The translations under genes and the position numbers were made by a program. DNA of 64,000 nucleotides from Tamarix chinensis (lineage: Eukaryota > Streptophyta > Magnoliopsida > Caryophyllales > Tamaricaceae). The notes under the pieces are model-generated. The model ran no database searches, had not been told where the DNA came from, and saw only the letters and a program-made list of their open reading frames with translations. The DNA lies in NCBI GenBank assembly GCA_030549775.1, contig CM060175.1, positions 10,004,455 to 10,068,454 on the forward strand, in the 5' to 3' direction. This document shows positions 47,590 to 58,829 of this stretch, in pieces (position 1 is the first letter of the stretch; the number at the start of each line of letters is the position of its first letter).

Positions 47590-47733
47590 AGCCCTACTAT
47601 TATAGTCGGTGGACCGGAAGTAAACACACAGGGCAGGACGCCTCTGACCACTATTATAGCCGGTGGACCGAAACGAAACGCACAGGGTAGAACGCATCTG
47701 ACCACTATTCTGACCGGTGGACCGGACTGTCCC
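47590..47733. repeat. 54-bp tandem repeat array 1 (about 2.6 units)
   Basis: Units built on CTATTATAGYCGGTGGACCG, then GAARYRAAMRCACAGGG and a GCCTCTGACCA link. The last unit ends with a CTGACCGGTGGACCGGACTG variant, as in array 2. Because 54 is divisible by 3, frames stay open through the array on both strands; the resulting frames (47506-47778) are not genes. Confidence 0.93.
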
Positions 47734-47818
47734 CGACTCACATGGTATTTCGCTGTAAGTACTTAGTATTTTTCCCATGGATTAACTTATTTATTTGGGC
47801 CTGTCGAGCCGAGATCCC

Positions 47819-48061
47819 CCACTATTATAACCGGTGGACCGGATGTAAACACACAGGGCAAAACGCCTCTGACCACTATTATAGCTGGTGGACCGGAACG
47901 AAACGCACAGGGCAGAACGCCTCTGACCACTATTATAGCCGGTGGACCGGAACGAAACGCACAGGGCAGAACGCCTCTGACCACTATTATAGCCGGTGGA
48001 CCGGAACGAAACGCACAGGGCAGAATGCCTTTGACCACTATTCTAACCGGTGGACCGGACT
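47819..48061. repeat. 54-bp tandem repeat array 2 (about 4.5 units)
   Basis: Same unit as array 1. Inner units are almost identical: the two starting at about 47926 and 47980 agree at nearly all positions. First and last units are variants matching the first and last units of array 1. The gap between arrays is about 85 bp. The open frames 47742-48119 (plus) and 47787-48038 (minus) arise only from the 3-divisible unit length. Confidence 0.95.
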
Positions 48062-51000
48062 GGGCTTAGCTCAACATCTTTCGCTTTACGTGATTAATGT
48101 CTTATCAGTGTCTTATTAAGTCCCACATCACCCTTGACATGCATATCCTAGAGGGCCGTATCAACACAACATAATATCACACATAGAACATGTCATGCTC
48201 ATATCATGGAAACACACACGACGTACCTCAAATTCCATGCTGCGCTACACATGAGACAAGTTATCCATAAATCATATAACACACTTTAGCATGGTATACA
48301 CACAACAATCACACGTCACCTCACACATAACACAAGGTCGTAGCTTCGTCCTTACTAAACATCCACAAGTAGAGGTAAGTAGAGACTTACCTGGATCCGA
48401 AGCTAGCTAAGCGAGATAAGAGGGAGAGAGATCACTAGCTCGTGGATCCACGAGAAAGCTTTCCTAGATCCGATAGAAATCGAAAACTAAATTAGAAACT
48501 ATCCTATCAATCAATAATTCACATACTCTAATTAAATAAACACAAACAACCCAAATGATCTTTCTTAGAAAGTGTGATAAAAAATTAGAACTTAAAAGCG
48601 TAGCTTTATTAAGATTTAAGGTTAAAACTAAATCAAAATGGATTAATACAAATATCACTTGAGACATTTCAACTTAATTTGGAAAGCCCGAGAAAGAATA
48701 ATCGATCATAAGCTAATTTATCGAAAATAACTTATTTATTAGGTTTTACAACTAAATAGGTAACCTAACCTTTTACATAGAACCAAATCCAAACCGATTA
48801 GGTTAAAACAGAATTTAAATGATTTAAAACCCAAAGATAGAATTCGATTAGATAAAATACACATAGCAAAATCAATTTTATAAAATCATCCCCAAAAATT
48901 AGGGTTTTAAAGCCCACGACACAAACTCAAGTAATTCAATTTAATTAATTCAAACTAAAGGTATTAGAAAGCAATTAATACCATTTCAACTATTTCTATA
49001 CATTCAATTTTAGAAAACAACAATACAAGTAACCGATTTCATAATTTCACTTGAAATTTAGGGTTTTAGGCCCGAAAATACAATTCGTTAAAATTCTATA
49101 AATTTAATCAAATTGAATGTTTAGAAATGCAATTAAACACATTTTATAACATGTCAAATAATCAATTGCTCAAAACCAATAAAAGAAATACGCAATTTAG
49201 CACAATCTGGGTTTTCGAGCCCGAAATGCAAACCCGATCAATTCTTGCCAAAACATATCAATTGACGGTTCGAAAATGTAATTAAACATATTCTAATGTA
49301 ATTTATATAGTCAATTGAATAAAATAACCCGATTACTCGAACCAATTTAAACCCGCGGGGCTTTTGACCTAAAAATCCAATTCCGATCAATTACACACAA
49401 TTTTCCTAAATCAACACTTCCAATATAAATTTAAATACATTTTAAACAATATTATAAAATCAATTGAGCGAAACGGCTCAATTATACAACCCAATTTCAT
49501 TACACCCAAAATTTGACCTAGGAATCAAATTCCGATAAAACCTGCATAAATTTCTCAAATTGACGGTTCCAAAATGAAATTGGATACATTTTAAAACATA
49601 TTGTAAAATCAATTTGTCCGAAATCGCAAAAACGGACGGATCCGAAAAATTTGGGCATAACCCGGCTAAAAAACCATTTTTTCCGAAATCTCAACATAAC
49701 AATACAATTAACCTATCCAAATCATTCTTACAGCACATATATACACAATCAAACAATCAATTTAGCTTTTTATAAGATAATTCATACCCAATTAATCAAA
49801 ACAAGGGTTAGGGTTTTTCGGAAATTATACCAAACAAAAACCGATAAATCGGGGCAAGGGAAGGCTGGGAAAGCTTCGTCGGGGGCCAAGGACTGCTCGC
49901 CGGTGATCGCCCGAGCTCGCCGGTGACCGGGCGGTAGCGCGAGCTGAGCGGCTCGTTGCTGCTGCGCTCTGCCGCCGCTGCTGCTGTCCACGCGTTGCTG
50001 CTAGTGGTTGTTGCTGCTACAACGGCCGATGGTGGTGGCCGGCGGTTGGAGGTCGATGATCGACGACGGAGGGGCAGAGAGGAGGAGCTGGGGAGATGGA
50101 GAAGGGCGAGGGAGGTCGGCTAGGGTTAGGGTTAGGGTTGCGGGACAGGGGGTCGGGGAAAGGGAAGAGGGAAAGAAAAAGAAGGGAGGGGCGCCAGTCG
50201 GGGCTAGGTGCGGGGTTTTTTTTTTTTTTTTTTTTTTTACAAAAAACACATAAAATAAAATACTAAAAATATAAAAATATTATTGGAAGATTTTATATAA
50301 AATTTATTTAACGAAAATTTATTTCGAACGGATCCGAAGGCTTAAAATTAATAAAAAGCTATATAAAGAATTTCGGAAACATTTTCAGAAGAATTTACCA
50401 ACGAACGAAAAAAAACTTATATTATTTACGGAAATACATTATAAGACCCCGAAAAATTATTTAAAACATATACTAAAATATTTAAGTCAAATTCGGATAA
50501 ACCAAAGCTAATTTAAATAATTTCTGAAATCGGTTTTTCGTAAACCAAAAAGCATAAAACGAAAGAGAATTAATTCTAGAAAGAATTTCATAAATAAACT
50601 TCGAAAATCTTTTTTTTTAATTTAAAACTTCCCAAATATTAAGGATTTCCGAAAACGAATAAATTTAAAGTCGGAAATATTTTCTACAGATAAAATCATT
50701 AAAATAAATTTAACTATTTAAACAGAAATTCTATAATTTAAATAATATATTTAGTTAACGAAATATAACCCAAAAAATAAGGTCGTAATCACACGACGAA
50801 GTTATAATCGAAAATGAATCTAAAATATTAAAAATCAAAATACGAGAAAGAATGGGAATACATATTTTTAACCGAAAATCGAAATTAAAAGAATATAATA
50901 AAATCATGGTCGTGAACGAATTTGTCTAAAATAGTTCACAACGACAACAATTACTTAAATTAAAATATGAATTCAAAATCGTCGATAAATCCATAAAACA

Positions 51001-51105
51001 AATCAAAATTAAAATAATAATAATAATTATTATTTTTACATCAGATTACGCTAATAAAATCATTAAGCTTAATAAAATTAGGTTTCAAAAATACGGGGTA
51101 TGATA

Positions 51106-51330
51106 TTAGGTCTCAGTTTGAGTTTTTGGATGTAGGATTTAAATTTAGGGTTTTGTGTAAGGTTTAGTGTTTGCATTTGGTTTTAGGTTTGGGATTAAGG
51201 ACTATGATTTAGGGGTTAGGGTTTTAGGTTTAGGATTTCTGGTTAGGGTATACAATTTAAAGTCTTGGTTTTAGTTTGGGGTTAGATTTTTGGTTTAATA
51301 TTGGAGGTATGTTTGGATTAGGATTTAGAC
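51106..51330. repeat. Degenerate telomere-like (TTTAGGG) tract, right part
   Basis: Repeated words GGATTTAAATTTAGGGTTTTG, GGTTTAGTG, GGTTTTAGG, TTTAGGGGTTAGGGTTTTAGG and GGTTAGGG. It continues the tract of 46596-46720 interrupted by the solo LTR. Composition and orientation are the same on both sides. Confidence 0.65.
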
Positions 51331-51614
51331 TAAATATAGACTAAATCTTGATTGGTAAAGGAAGGTTGCAAGAAAGAACTATTTTCTCAACCATTAAATT
51401 AAAAATTAACAATCTAAATGTCATCTAAAATAAAATTACCTCACACTTTTATTATCTTTTTTCCCATCGATCATCACCGTCCATCAGCGTCCCCCATCAA
51501 CACTTACTTCCGATAATCTCTAATAACACTAGATCGTAGACAATAACATCTAGACTCATTTTCCCATTTCTGTTTTGTAACTTTGTTTTCTGGTATCATT
51601 TCCTAATGTTATTA
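51331..51614. other. Short intergenic stretch left of the Del/Tekay-like element
   Basis: No gene. The part 51465-51610 resembles 46197-46345; see that entry. Confidence 0.4.
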
Positions 51615-54394
51615 TGTAATACCATAAAATTTCCCACTCTAATTGTTGGGTAATTAGTCTTTAATTCCACCATTAACCCCAAACTAGTAAATTATCCACT
51701 CAAACCTTAAACTTCTAATTTTCTTTTTCTTCACCTCATTTGAGCCACTTCCTTTTTACAGTTATTGATCTTTTTATTTCATGGTTGATTGGTCAATACA
51801 ATCACTTTGAAATGTGAATTTCTGTTACCTTCCCCATTCTTTATTCTTCCACCTAAGTTGGCCTTACTAAAGATATATTATGAAACCTCAAATTCATGCA
51901 ACCAAGCTCATACATTCTCACATCCTCTCATATTCAGGCATTTTATTTCAAACTAAATCACTACTCTATTTCTTTTGCTTTGAAACTCTTCCCCAACTTC
52001 CTTTTATCTTCTTCCCTATTTCACCATTATTCCTATTCACAAAAAAAAAATCTCTTCTTCTTTAGTAGATAGTCCACACCACACAATCCCTACCACAATC
52101 CACTTCTCATCTAAACATATCCCTATCTTCACAAACTTCTCACACAAATACCCTCATTTTCACCATCCAACATGCATCATATACACAACTTTCATCGCCA
52201 CAACATGAGTGAATCACATTATAAACTCGTAACAACATCCAATGCTCACATTGTTGCCCTTATATAATATAAATAGCTCACATTCTATTTCTCTTTTTGC
52301 ATCAAGAGCTCCCAAAAAATATCATCAAGCCTCTCCTTTAATTCACATAGCTAGATTAAAATTTATTCCTTTTATTATCTTCTCTCCTCCTCCTTTGTTT
52401 CCTTACGTTTAATTATTAATTTTCTACACATTCTAACCCATTACTTTCCTTGACCTTTAGGTGGTTCTAAGATTGTTTTAAAGGTGGGTGATTGGGAGTA
52501 TTGTTTCTTAGAGACTAAAGGTGTATTCGATAAGGATACATGTACTGGAGTAAGGCCCTAATGTTATGTATTATTTCTATGCAATATCATGTTAGAATAT
52601 CTCTATTATTTGAAATTTCATGTATGGTTACCTTAATTTACATTGTTGTGTCATATTATGAAACCATAAATTACATGTCTCTATGAATTTGTGTGATATA
52701 TCCCATTAGCCTTGCGAGGATTTATTAAGAAATCTCAATTGTGTTGGTGTGTTGTGTTAATTATTATAGTCATGGGTAAGTTGATAGTTTAAAGGACATA
52801 AATGGGATTAAGAATGGCAATCGTGTGTAAGTTGATGTTGTAAATATGGCGATGTTTGGGGCTTGTGGAGTTCTTGAGTATGTTTGGGTGATTTTCTGCA
52901 ACAAAGTTAATTGGGGTAAACTTATGAATTTTTAGGGGAAGGTAGTATACTATTGTAAACCTTGAGGTTATCACACTAAAATTCATACATCATATATCAT
53001 AGTCAGTTTAGTGTAGAACAAGTTATGTTAAAAAGAAGTTTTTTGAGATATTTAGGAAGACTAGGGGAAAAATGATAATTTTTATCTAAATTTAAGAGAT
53101 TTTGGGTATTGGGGTAGTTATAAGATAAGTGCGTTATGTGTATACTTATATTAATCATGGTTAGAATACATATTAATATGACAAGAAATTAGTTTAAAAT
53201 ATACATGCACACCCTAGGGGTATGATCAATATTTTATGTGTAAAATGTGAGAGTTAAGTATGGATTTTTGGATATGTTGTTTATAATAATATGATGAAAT
53301 AATGTATCAAATTTTTTTGATTAGTGATTACTATAGGTGGCTTTATATGTTAATTATGAATTCGGGTTTTATTAGGGCATGATGGTCTGTTTGTTAGCAT
53401 TTTTCTCCCTTTTAGCTTGGTTTTTCTTTCCTATTATATTATGGTTATCTTATCTTATTGCAGAATGTTTTAATTTAGTTTACCATGATGCAGATTGTTG
53501 GAAAAATTTTATAATTCTAGTACCTCATGTAATAATGATAAGCAATAATACATGTGATGAAACATTAATATTTAAAGTGGGACATCTCTATGTCTGTACC
53601 ATTATATTAGTATGTCCCACTGGACATTAATAGTGGCTAGGAGTATTATATCCTAGGAGTGATTATGGTTTTTCCTGGTCCGTGGTATATAATAGTGGCT
53701 CCTAGGAGACTTTTTCACTTAAAAGGTTGTGTAATTGGTCCACCGAATATAATGGTGGTTATTAATAGCGGAGTCTTTTAACTCTAGCGACTATGTAAAT
53801 GGAAATGTTTGGTCATCTAATAAAGAACCCTAATATAGGTCCTCTAGAATCATCACTTATTGTAAATATTATGCGTGTGTAGTTCATATAACCTTATGTG
53901 CTATGCATACTCTATTCTTATGATGTATATTATACCTTACTCAATAAGCAAGTATTGAAAATTTAATTTATGGGTGGTTCTCATTCACATCGGTAGATGA
54001 CTCAGTTGTTGATATGTAGGTTCTTGATGCTAACTTTGCTGCATTTCTTATAGAGGAATGATTATATTTTTAGGTTAGGCAAATATTTTGATTTATTTGG
54101 TAGCTAGGTTTTTTTGAATACCCTATAGGCTCTTAGTCCTATAGCATCCTTTTTTTTAATATTATTTATAATTATCTTATACTCTGAGTTTATCTCTATA
54201 CTCTCTTATAGCTTATGAAATCTCTCATATTCTCTTGCTATAGTATTTGATATTCAAAATGTTTTGCCTTATACTAGATACAAGAATGACACAATAAGCT
54301 AAATTAATATATATTTTGGTAGTAATGCCTAATTATTTTATGTTTATTTTTTATGAGAAATAAAAAAATAAGTAGTAAACATTGAGATGTTATA
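51615..54394 (+). mobile_element. 5' LTR of the Del/Tekay-like element, about 2780 bp
   Basis: Begins TGTAATACC at 51615 and ends GATGTTATA at 54394 (the usual end is GGTGTTACA), directly followed by a primer-binding site. It includes a pyrimidine-rich part (about 51670-52440), as in the other long LTRs in this window. Short frames in it (51880-52065, 53379-53630) are not coding. No target duplication can be checked because the right end is missing. Confidence 0.7.
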
Positions 54395-54397
54395 AGT

Positions 54398-54409
54398 TGG
54401 TATGAGAGC
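54398..54409 (+). promoter_or_regulatory. Primer-binding site (initiator tRNA-Met type)
   Basis: TGGTATGAGAGC differs in one base from TGGTATCAGAGC, the site complementary to the 3' end of initiator tRNA-Met used by most plant LTR elements. It lies 3 bp after the LTR end, at the expected place. Confidence 0.85.
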
Positions 54410-54649
54410 TTTAACTTTGATCACCATGTTTTTTTTAAATAATAATTTCCAAATGATTCCTTATGTTAATTTATTGGTCCATTTCATATTTTATAAAACT
54501 CAATTCTTTAAAACCCTGAATTAAATTGTAAGGAATTAAGAATGGATAATATTGGTAACCTTTTAATGTGTTCATGGGTTACTTGATGGTACGATAGAAT
54601 TATTTATCCTAATATATTTTTTATACTATAACTACCTTCTCATGAAAAT

Positions 54650-55540
54650 GAATGGGCATGTTAGTCAATTAGAGGAGGCATTTGAGACCGTCATGGAGTT
54701 GGTTTAGTGTTTTTCCCCCACCACACCCGCATCACCCATATAAGGGTATCAAAGAGGATTGGCTTTGGAGGGTTTTTGGTAATCTCCATCTAATTTATGT
54801 TGAGGAGAAGGATTCGATCATATTGAAGGGTTAGATTTAAGATTTTGATTAAAAAAAATGGTAGTGGATTGCGAGAGAGTGAGGAGTGTGAACATAGTTT
54901 CATGCTCTATGAAGGTATGTAGACAATTGCTGGTTAGATCATTCTACTCAGGCACGATTGCCAATGTGGTGTGAGGAATTCAAGATGGTGCTTCACCCAT
55001 GGTTCTATCTCAATAACTTGAAGAAGGATAAGCTTTGGGAGATCATGTAGCTGACCTAAAGGAGTTTGATGATGCGACAATATCAAGCTTGATTTAAGGA
55101 TCCATTAAGGTTATCACAACAAGTGATGTTAATCTGGTTTTTCTATTTGAGAAAGGATCCACTTTAATGTTCTCAAGATGAGAGGTGTAATGGATTTCCA
55201 TGATATTACCATATTGTAAGAGTGCGAATCACCTTAGTTCAAGAGGAGGCTTCCATATTAAGCAAAAAGAAGCCTAAGATACAAGGTTTCAAGAGGAATA
55301 TGCAACATTACAATGGCAGATCTTTGAGTTTTTAGCACCAAGGATAAAAAAAATTATCCATATATATCTACTGGATCATTAAGACACTTTTTTTTGTCAT
55401 TACTGTGGCTTAGATCATCTGAGGTGAGATTGTGAGGGTCATCTTACTTTGTGTTGAGTTTGTAGAAAAATGAGTCACCGATCCTTCAATTGTTTATAGG
55501 AGAGTGTTTACTATTAGCCACGAGGACAACTTTTACCTCA
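54650..55540 (+). pseudogene. Del/Tekay-like gag fragment with zinc-knuckle remnant
   Basis: Translation gives CEEFKMVLHPWFYLNNLKK followed by DKLWEIM, a stop, then QYQA; this corresponds to the Gag core also seen at 2400-2620. Near 55390-55490 there is a C-H-Y-C-G-L-D-H-L-R sequence and a second cysteine cluster (CRKMSHRSFNC), remnants of zinc knuckles. Stops are frequent. The product would coat the element RNA. Confidence 0.65.
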
Positions 55541-55879
55541 AAAAGAGACCTTTTAGCAACAACAATAGAGGGGACCTGCTGTAGGTAGTATGTGACCTAA
55601 GGAGGCTAAGGGGTGACCATAAGGATCTTTCCCATTTCCTTAAGGTAGAGGATGACATGCCCTAATTTTTTGAGAGTATTTTGGAGGATAATAGAGAGGA
55701 TAGTCAAGTAGGTGCTTGACTGCCATTAGTTAGGTAGAGGCTGATCAAAGCCGATGTGTTAATTTTGGATGATATTTTAGTAGCTAGATATTTTCCTAAC
55801 ATTTTCCAAAGGAGATACTAAGGATGTTGCTAGTGGGTGAGGCGGACTTCACTATAAAGTTGATATTAGAAGCTTAGTC

Positions 55880-57180
55880 TATCTCTAAAGCACCCTGTTG
55901 GATGGCACTAGTAGAGTGGAATGATTTGAAGCCATAGTTAGAGGAGTTCATAATTTATGGATACATTCATCCGAGTATATCTTTATGGAAAACATTAGCT
56001 CTCTTCGTGAAGAAGGATGGGAGTCTCTGTATGTGAATCGATTATTGAGGTCTATATAATTTGAAAGTAAATAACTAATATCCATTAATGAGGATCTATA
56101 ATATATTTGATTGTCTTCGTGGAGATAGGGTCTTCGTAAAGATTGACTTGAGATCAAGGTACCACTAGCTACGTATCGTAAAGATGGACATTATGAAGAC
56201 AACCTTAAAAACACAATATGGTCTCCATGAGCTCAAGGTAATGCTATTTGGTCTCACTAATGCACATATCATATTTATGGATATGATAACAATAATTTTT
56301 TCATCATACCTTGATCAATTTGTGGTGGTGTTAATAAATGACATTCTGGTGTATTATTGAAGTAAAGAGGAGCCTACTTAACATCTTTGTACCGACTTAT
56401 CACTCTATAGAGAGCACATGGTGTATGTCAAACTCTTTAAATGTGAGTTTTGGCTTAAAGAGGTTATATTTTAAGTAATTTAGTCTCAACTAGTGGAGTC
56501 ACTATGAACTCGGAAAATAATTTAGTAGTTACAGAGTGGAGAGCATTAACTAGCGACTCTAAGATTTGTAGTTTCATAGGATTGGCAAGATACTACATCT
56601 GCTTTTTTAGGACTTCTCAAATGTAGCTCATCCCTTGACAAATCTCTAAGACCAGCAAATTTCAATAGGATGATACTTGTGAGGGTGCATTTCAAATGCT
56701 GAAGTGACATTTGATTACAAAATTGAGTTTAACTTTACCATCAGGTTTAGATGGATTTGAGGTTTACAGTGTTGCATTGAAGTATTGACTTGGTTGTTTA
56801 TTAATACATTATGGTCGAGTGATAACTCATGTTTCTCATTCACTAAAAGATCATGAGTAAAACTACCTAAATCATGACTTGGATTTTGGCATAATCGTCT
56901 TCATGTTGAAGATTTGAAGGTAATATCTGGATGGGGCACATTGTAGGTTCTTCACTAACCAGAAGAATCTTAAGTATATATTCACTTAGAAGGAGATGAA
57001 TATGAGATATAAGAGATTATTAAAGTTGGTGATGGATTATGATTTTGAGAGGAAAACATTGTTGTATATGCCTTGACTAAGAAGACATTATATTCTTCAA
57101 GTTCTTATGTGGTGGATAATCATTTGCTTGAGGAGCTAGGTAACGTGGGGATAAACCTAATTCAACATGGTGATTTGGAC
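55880..57180 (+). pseudogene. Del/Tekay-like reverse transcriptase and RNase H remnants
   Basis: RT blocks visible in translation: WMALVEWNDLK (for YRM.P.E...L), SISLWKTLALFVKKDGSLYM (for S.SPWGAPVLFVKKKDGS.RM), VFVKIDLRSRYH with the first catalytic Asp, TQYGLHELKVMLFGLTNAHIIFMDMI (for T.YGHYEF.VMPFGLTNAPA.FMDLM) and VVVLINDILVYY. In the last, the catalytic pair is N-D at 56337-56342 instead of D-D, so the enzyme would be dead even without the stops. RNase H ends near 57060-57090 with VVYALTKKTL (for VADALSRK). Confidence 0.82.
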
Positions 57181-57639
57181 ATCTAGATAACTTTTTTGAC
57201 TATTAAAACAATTATGCTTGATGAGAATTAAGTAGAATAAAATAGGGATGTTAAGATAGAGTAGATATTGTAGAAAATATAGGATAGTGGAGCTAAGGGA
57301 TTCCATATTCATTAGGATGATAGCATCAATTATAGAGGTCCTTGGTATGTGCCATAGAGTTGCACTAACATAAAACACTAGATTTTGGAGGGGACCACTT
57401 TACATTGTATTATGTCCATCATTGAGGGAATAAGTTGTATAAATACCTTAGGAGGATCTACTTATATCCTCTCATCAAGTGAGAGGTAGCTTAGTTCATA
57501 CCCAAATATATAACTAGTCAAAAGATCAAGATTGAGAATGTAGATCTATAAGGTTTGTTCAATTTTTGCATGTGCTAAGGTGGAAATGAGAATCTATCTC
57601 TATAGAATTTGTGTGAAATACTGAGGAATCTTAGTGAAT

Positions 57640-58450
57640 GTGACATGATTTAGGTCAACATCGATTGGATGAATAAGTCTATAATTTTTATCCTGATGAA
57701 TTCAACCTGAAGCATGCGATAATTAGTTGATGTTTACATGAAGTTTGTGGTGAGTCAGCAAGGTACACTTACTAGCATAGTCTCTAATTGGTATTCTAGG
57801 TTCCTTTTTCATTTCTTAGGGAAGTTTTAAGAGTATGTGGGTATGTAGTTGAAGAGTAGTACTACCTTTCACTTGGATAAAGATGGCCAAAGTGAGAGGA
57901 TGATATACATCTCGGAGGATATATTGAGATCTTATACTTTGGAATTTTAGGGCAGTTGGGAGGATATATTCTTGTTCAAGTTTTTACAACTACAACTACC
58001 ATACCAACATAGTTATGGCCCCATTCAAGGTACTATATGGACACACGTGTTGTAACCTTTTAAGTTAGAGAGACATGAGCGAGTCTCTTGTCGTGATGCT
58101 TGAACTAATCAAGGAAAAGACAAAACATGATTGTTTGATTTAGGATAGGATATGGGAAGTTCAAAGTCATTAGAATAATTATGCTGATATGAGATGATGT
58201 AGTGATTGTTTTGAGGGAGGGAAAAATGTTTTATTTTTCTTAAGATTCAAACCCACCTAGGAGGTGCAGAGGTTTAGTCATAAAGGTAATCTCAATCCAC
58301 ATTTCATTGGACTATATAAGATACTCAACAGAGTTACAAGGTTGCCTATCACCTAACACATCCATAAGAGTTTGATAAAGTCTAAAAAGTATTCCACATC
58401 TCTTAGTTAAGGATCTACATAGAAAATCCATCCCACATGATCAGATCTGA
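57640..58450 (+). pseudogene. Del/Tekay-like integrase remnant
   Basis: The core shows SIVSNWYSRFLFHFLGKF (for SIVSDRDPRFTSRFW), STTFHLDKDGQSERMIYISEDILRS (the block with the last catalytic Glu), GSWEDIFLF and MAPFKVLYGH. The C-terminal region is KNVLFFLRFKPT, HKGNLNPHFIGLYKIL and NRVTRLPI, as in Ty3-type integrases that end in a GPY/F module. In-frame stops and small indels are present. Confidence 0.78.
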
Positions 58451-58600
58451 CAAGATTAGGCTTGATGATTTGTTAAACTACATTGCAGATTTTTGACACT
58501 AAGGTGTGACAAACCTATATAAGTTTATCTCCACTCATGAAGGTCCTTTGAAGTTTCCACTGAGCAGAGGAAGTGAAGTAGGAGACTGAGAAGGATAAAA

Positions 58601-58829
58601 GTATATTTTTACCTATAATATGTCATCAAATCATAAATTATGAATAAAATACTAAACTTGCCTCATATATTAGGAATTCAATACTAAAATCCCTAATCCA
58701 TTATTTGTAACAAACATATTTTATCAAAGTGCATAACCATACAATAATAAATCAAGCTCATTGAAAATGCTCATGCTCACGCCCATGCCCAAGTATAATA
58801 ACTCCTAAATTATGCATAAGATTTTCAAT
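58601..58829. other. Short AT-rich gap
   Basis: No gene; the left edge may hold the truncation point of the gypsy element. Confidence 0.4.

Larger units (their letters stand above)
46721..51105 (-). mobile_element. Solo LTR, 4385 bp, minus strand
   Basis: The plus strand begins TGTAACACCCCC and ends GGGGTATGATA; read on the minus strand this is a start TATCATACCCC (probably once TGTCATACCCC) and an end GGGGGTGTTACA. A perfect 5-bp target duplication, TTAGG (46716-46720 and 51106-51110), flanks it, and telomere-like sequence continues on both sides. There is no gag-pol, so it is a solo LTR of exceptional length. On the minus strand it has AT-rich DNA, a T/C-rich stretch, a GC-rich core (about 49840-50215), AT-rich DNA and the tandem arrays near its 3' end. 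The 3' 150 bp resemble the ends of the plus-strand LTRs at 6546 and 7500 (shared CCTTAGCACTTAGT and GTGG.GGTAA.ACC). Confidence 0.85.
51615..58600 (+). mobile_element. Decayed Del/Tekay-like Ty3/gypsy element, plus strand
   Basis: 5' LTR (51615-54394), primer-binding site (54398-54409), gag, RT, RNase H and integrase remnants follow in the canonical order for Ty3/gypsy. All reading frames contain many stops. The integrase is followed by a segment matching the usual C-terminal part (FLRFKPT, HKGNLNPHFIGLYKILNRV). A 3' LTR could not be found after about 58600, so the element was truncated on the right or its end is too diverged to see. Confidence 0.85.

Noticed and set aside
47506..48119. Four long open frames over the 54-bp repeats (plus and minus)
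   Set aside because: A unit length divisible by 3 keeps any stop-free frame open on both strands. The products are just the repeat translated.
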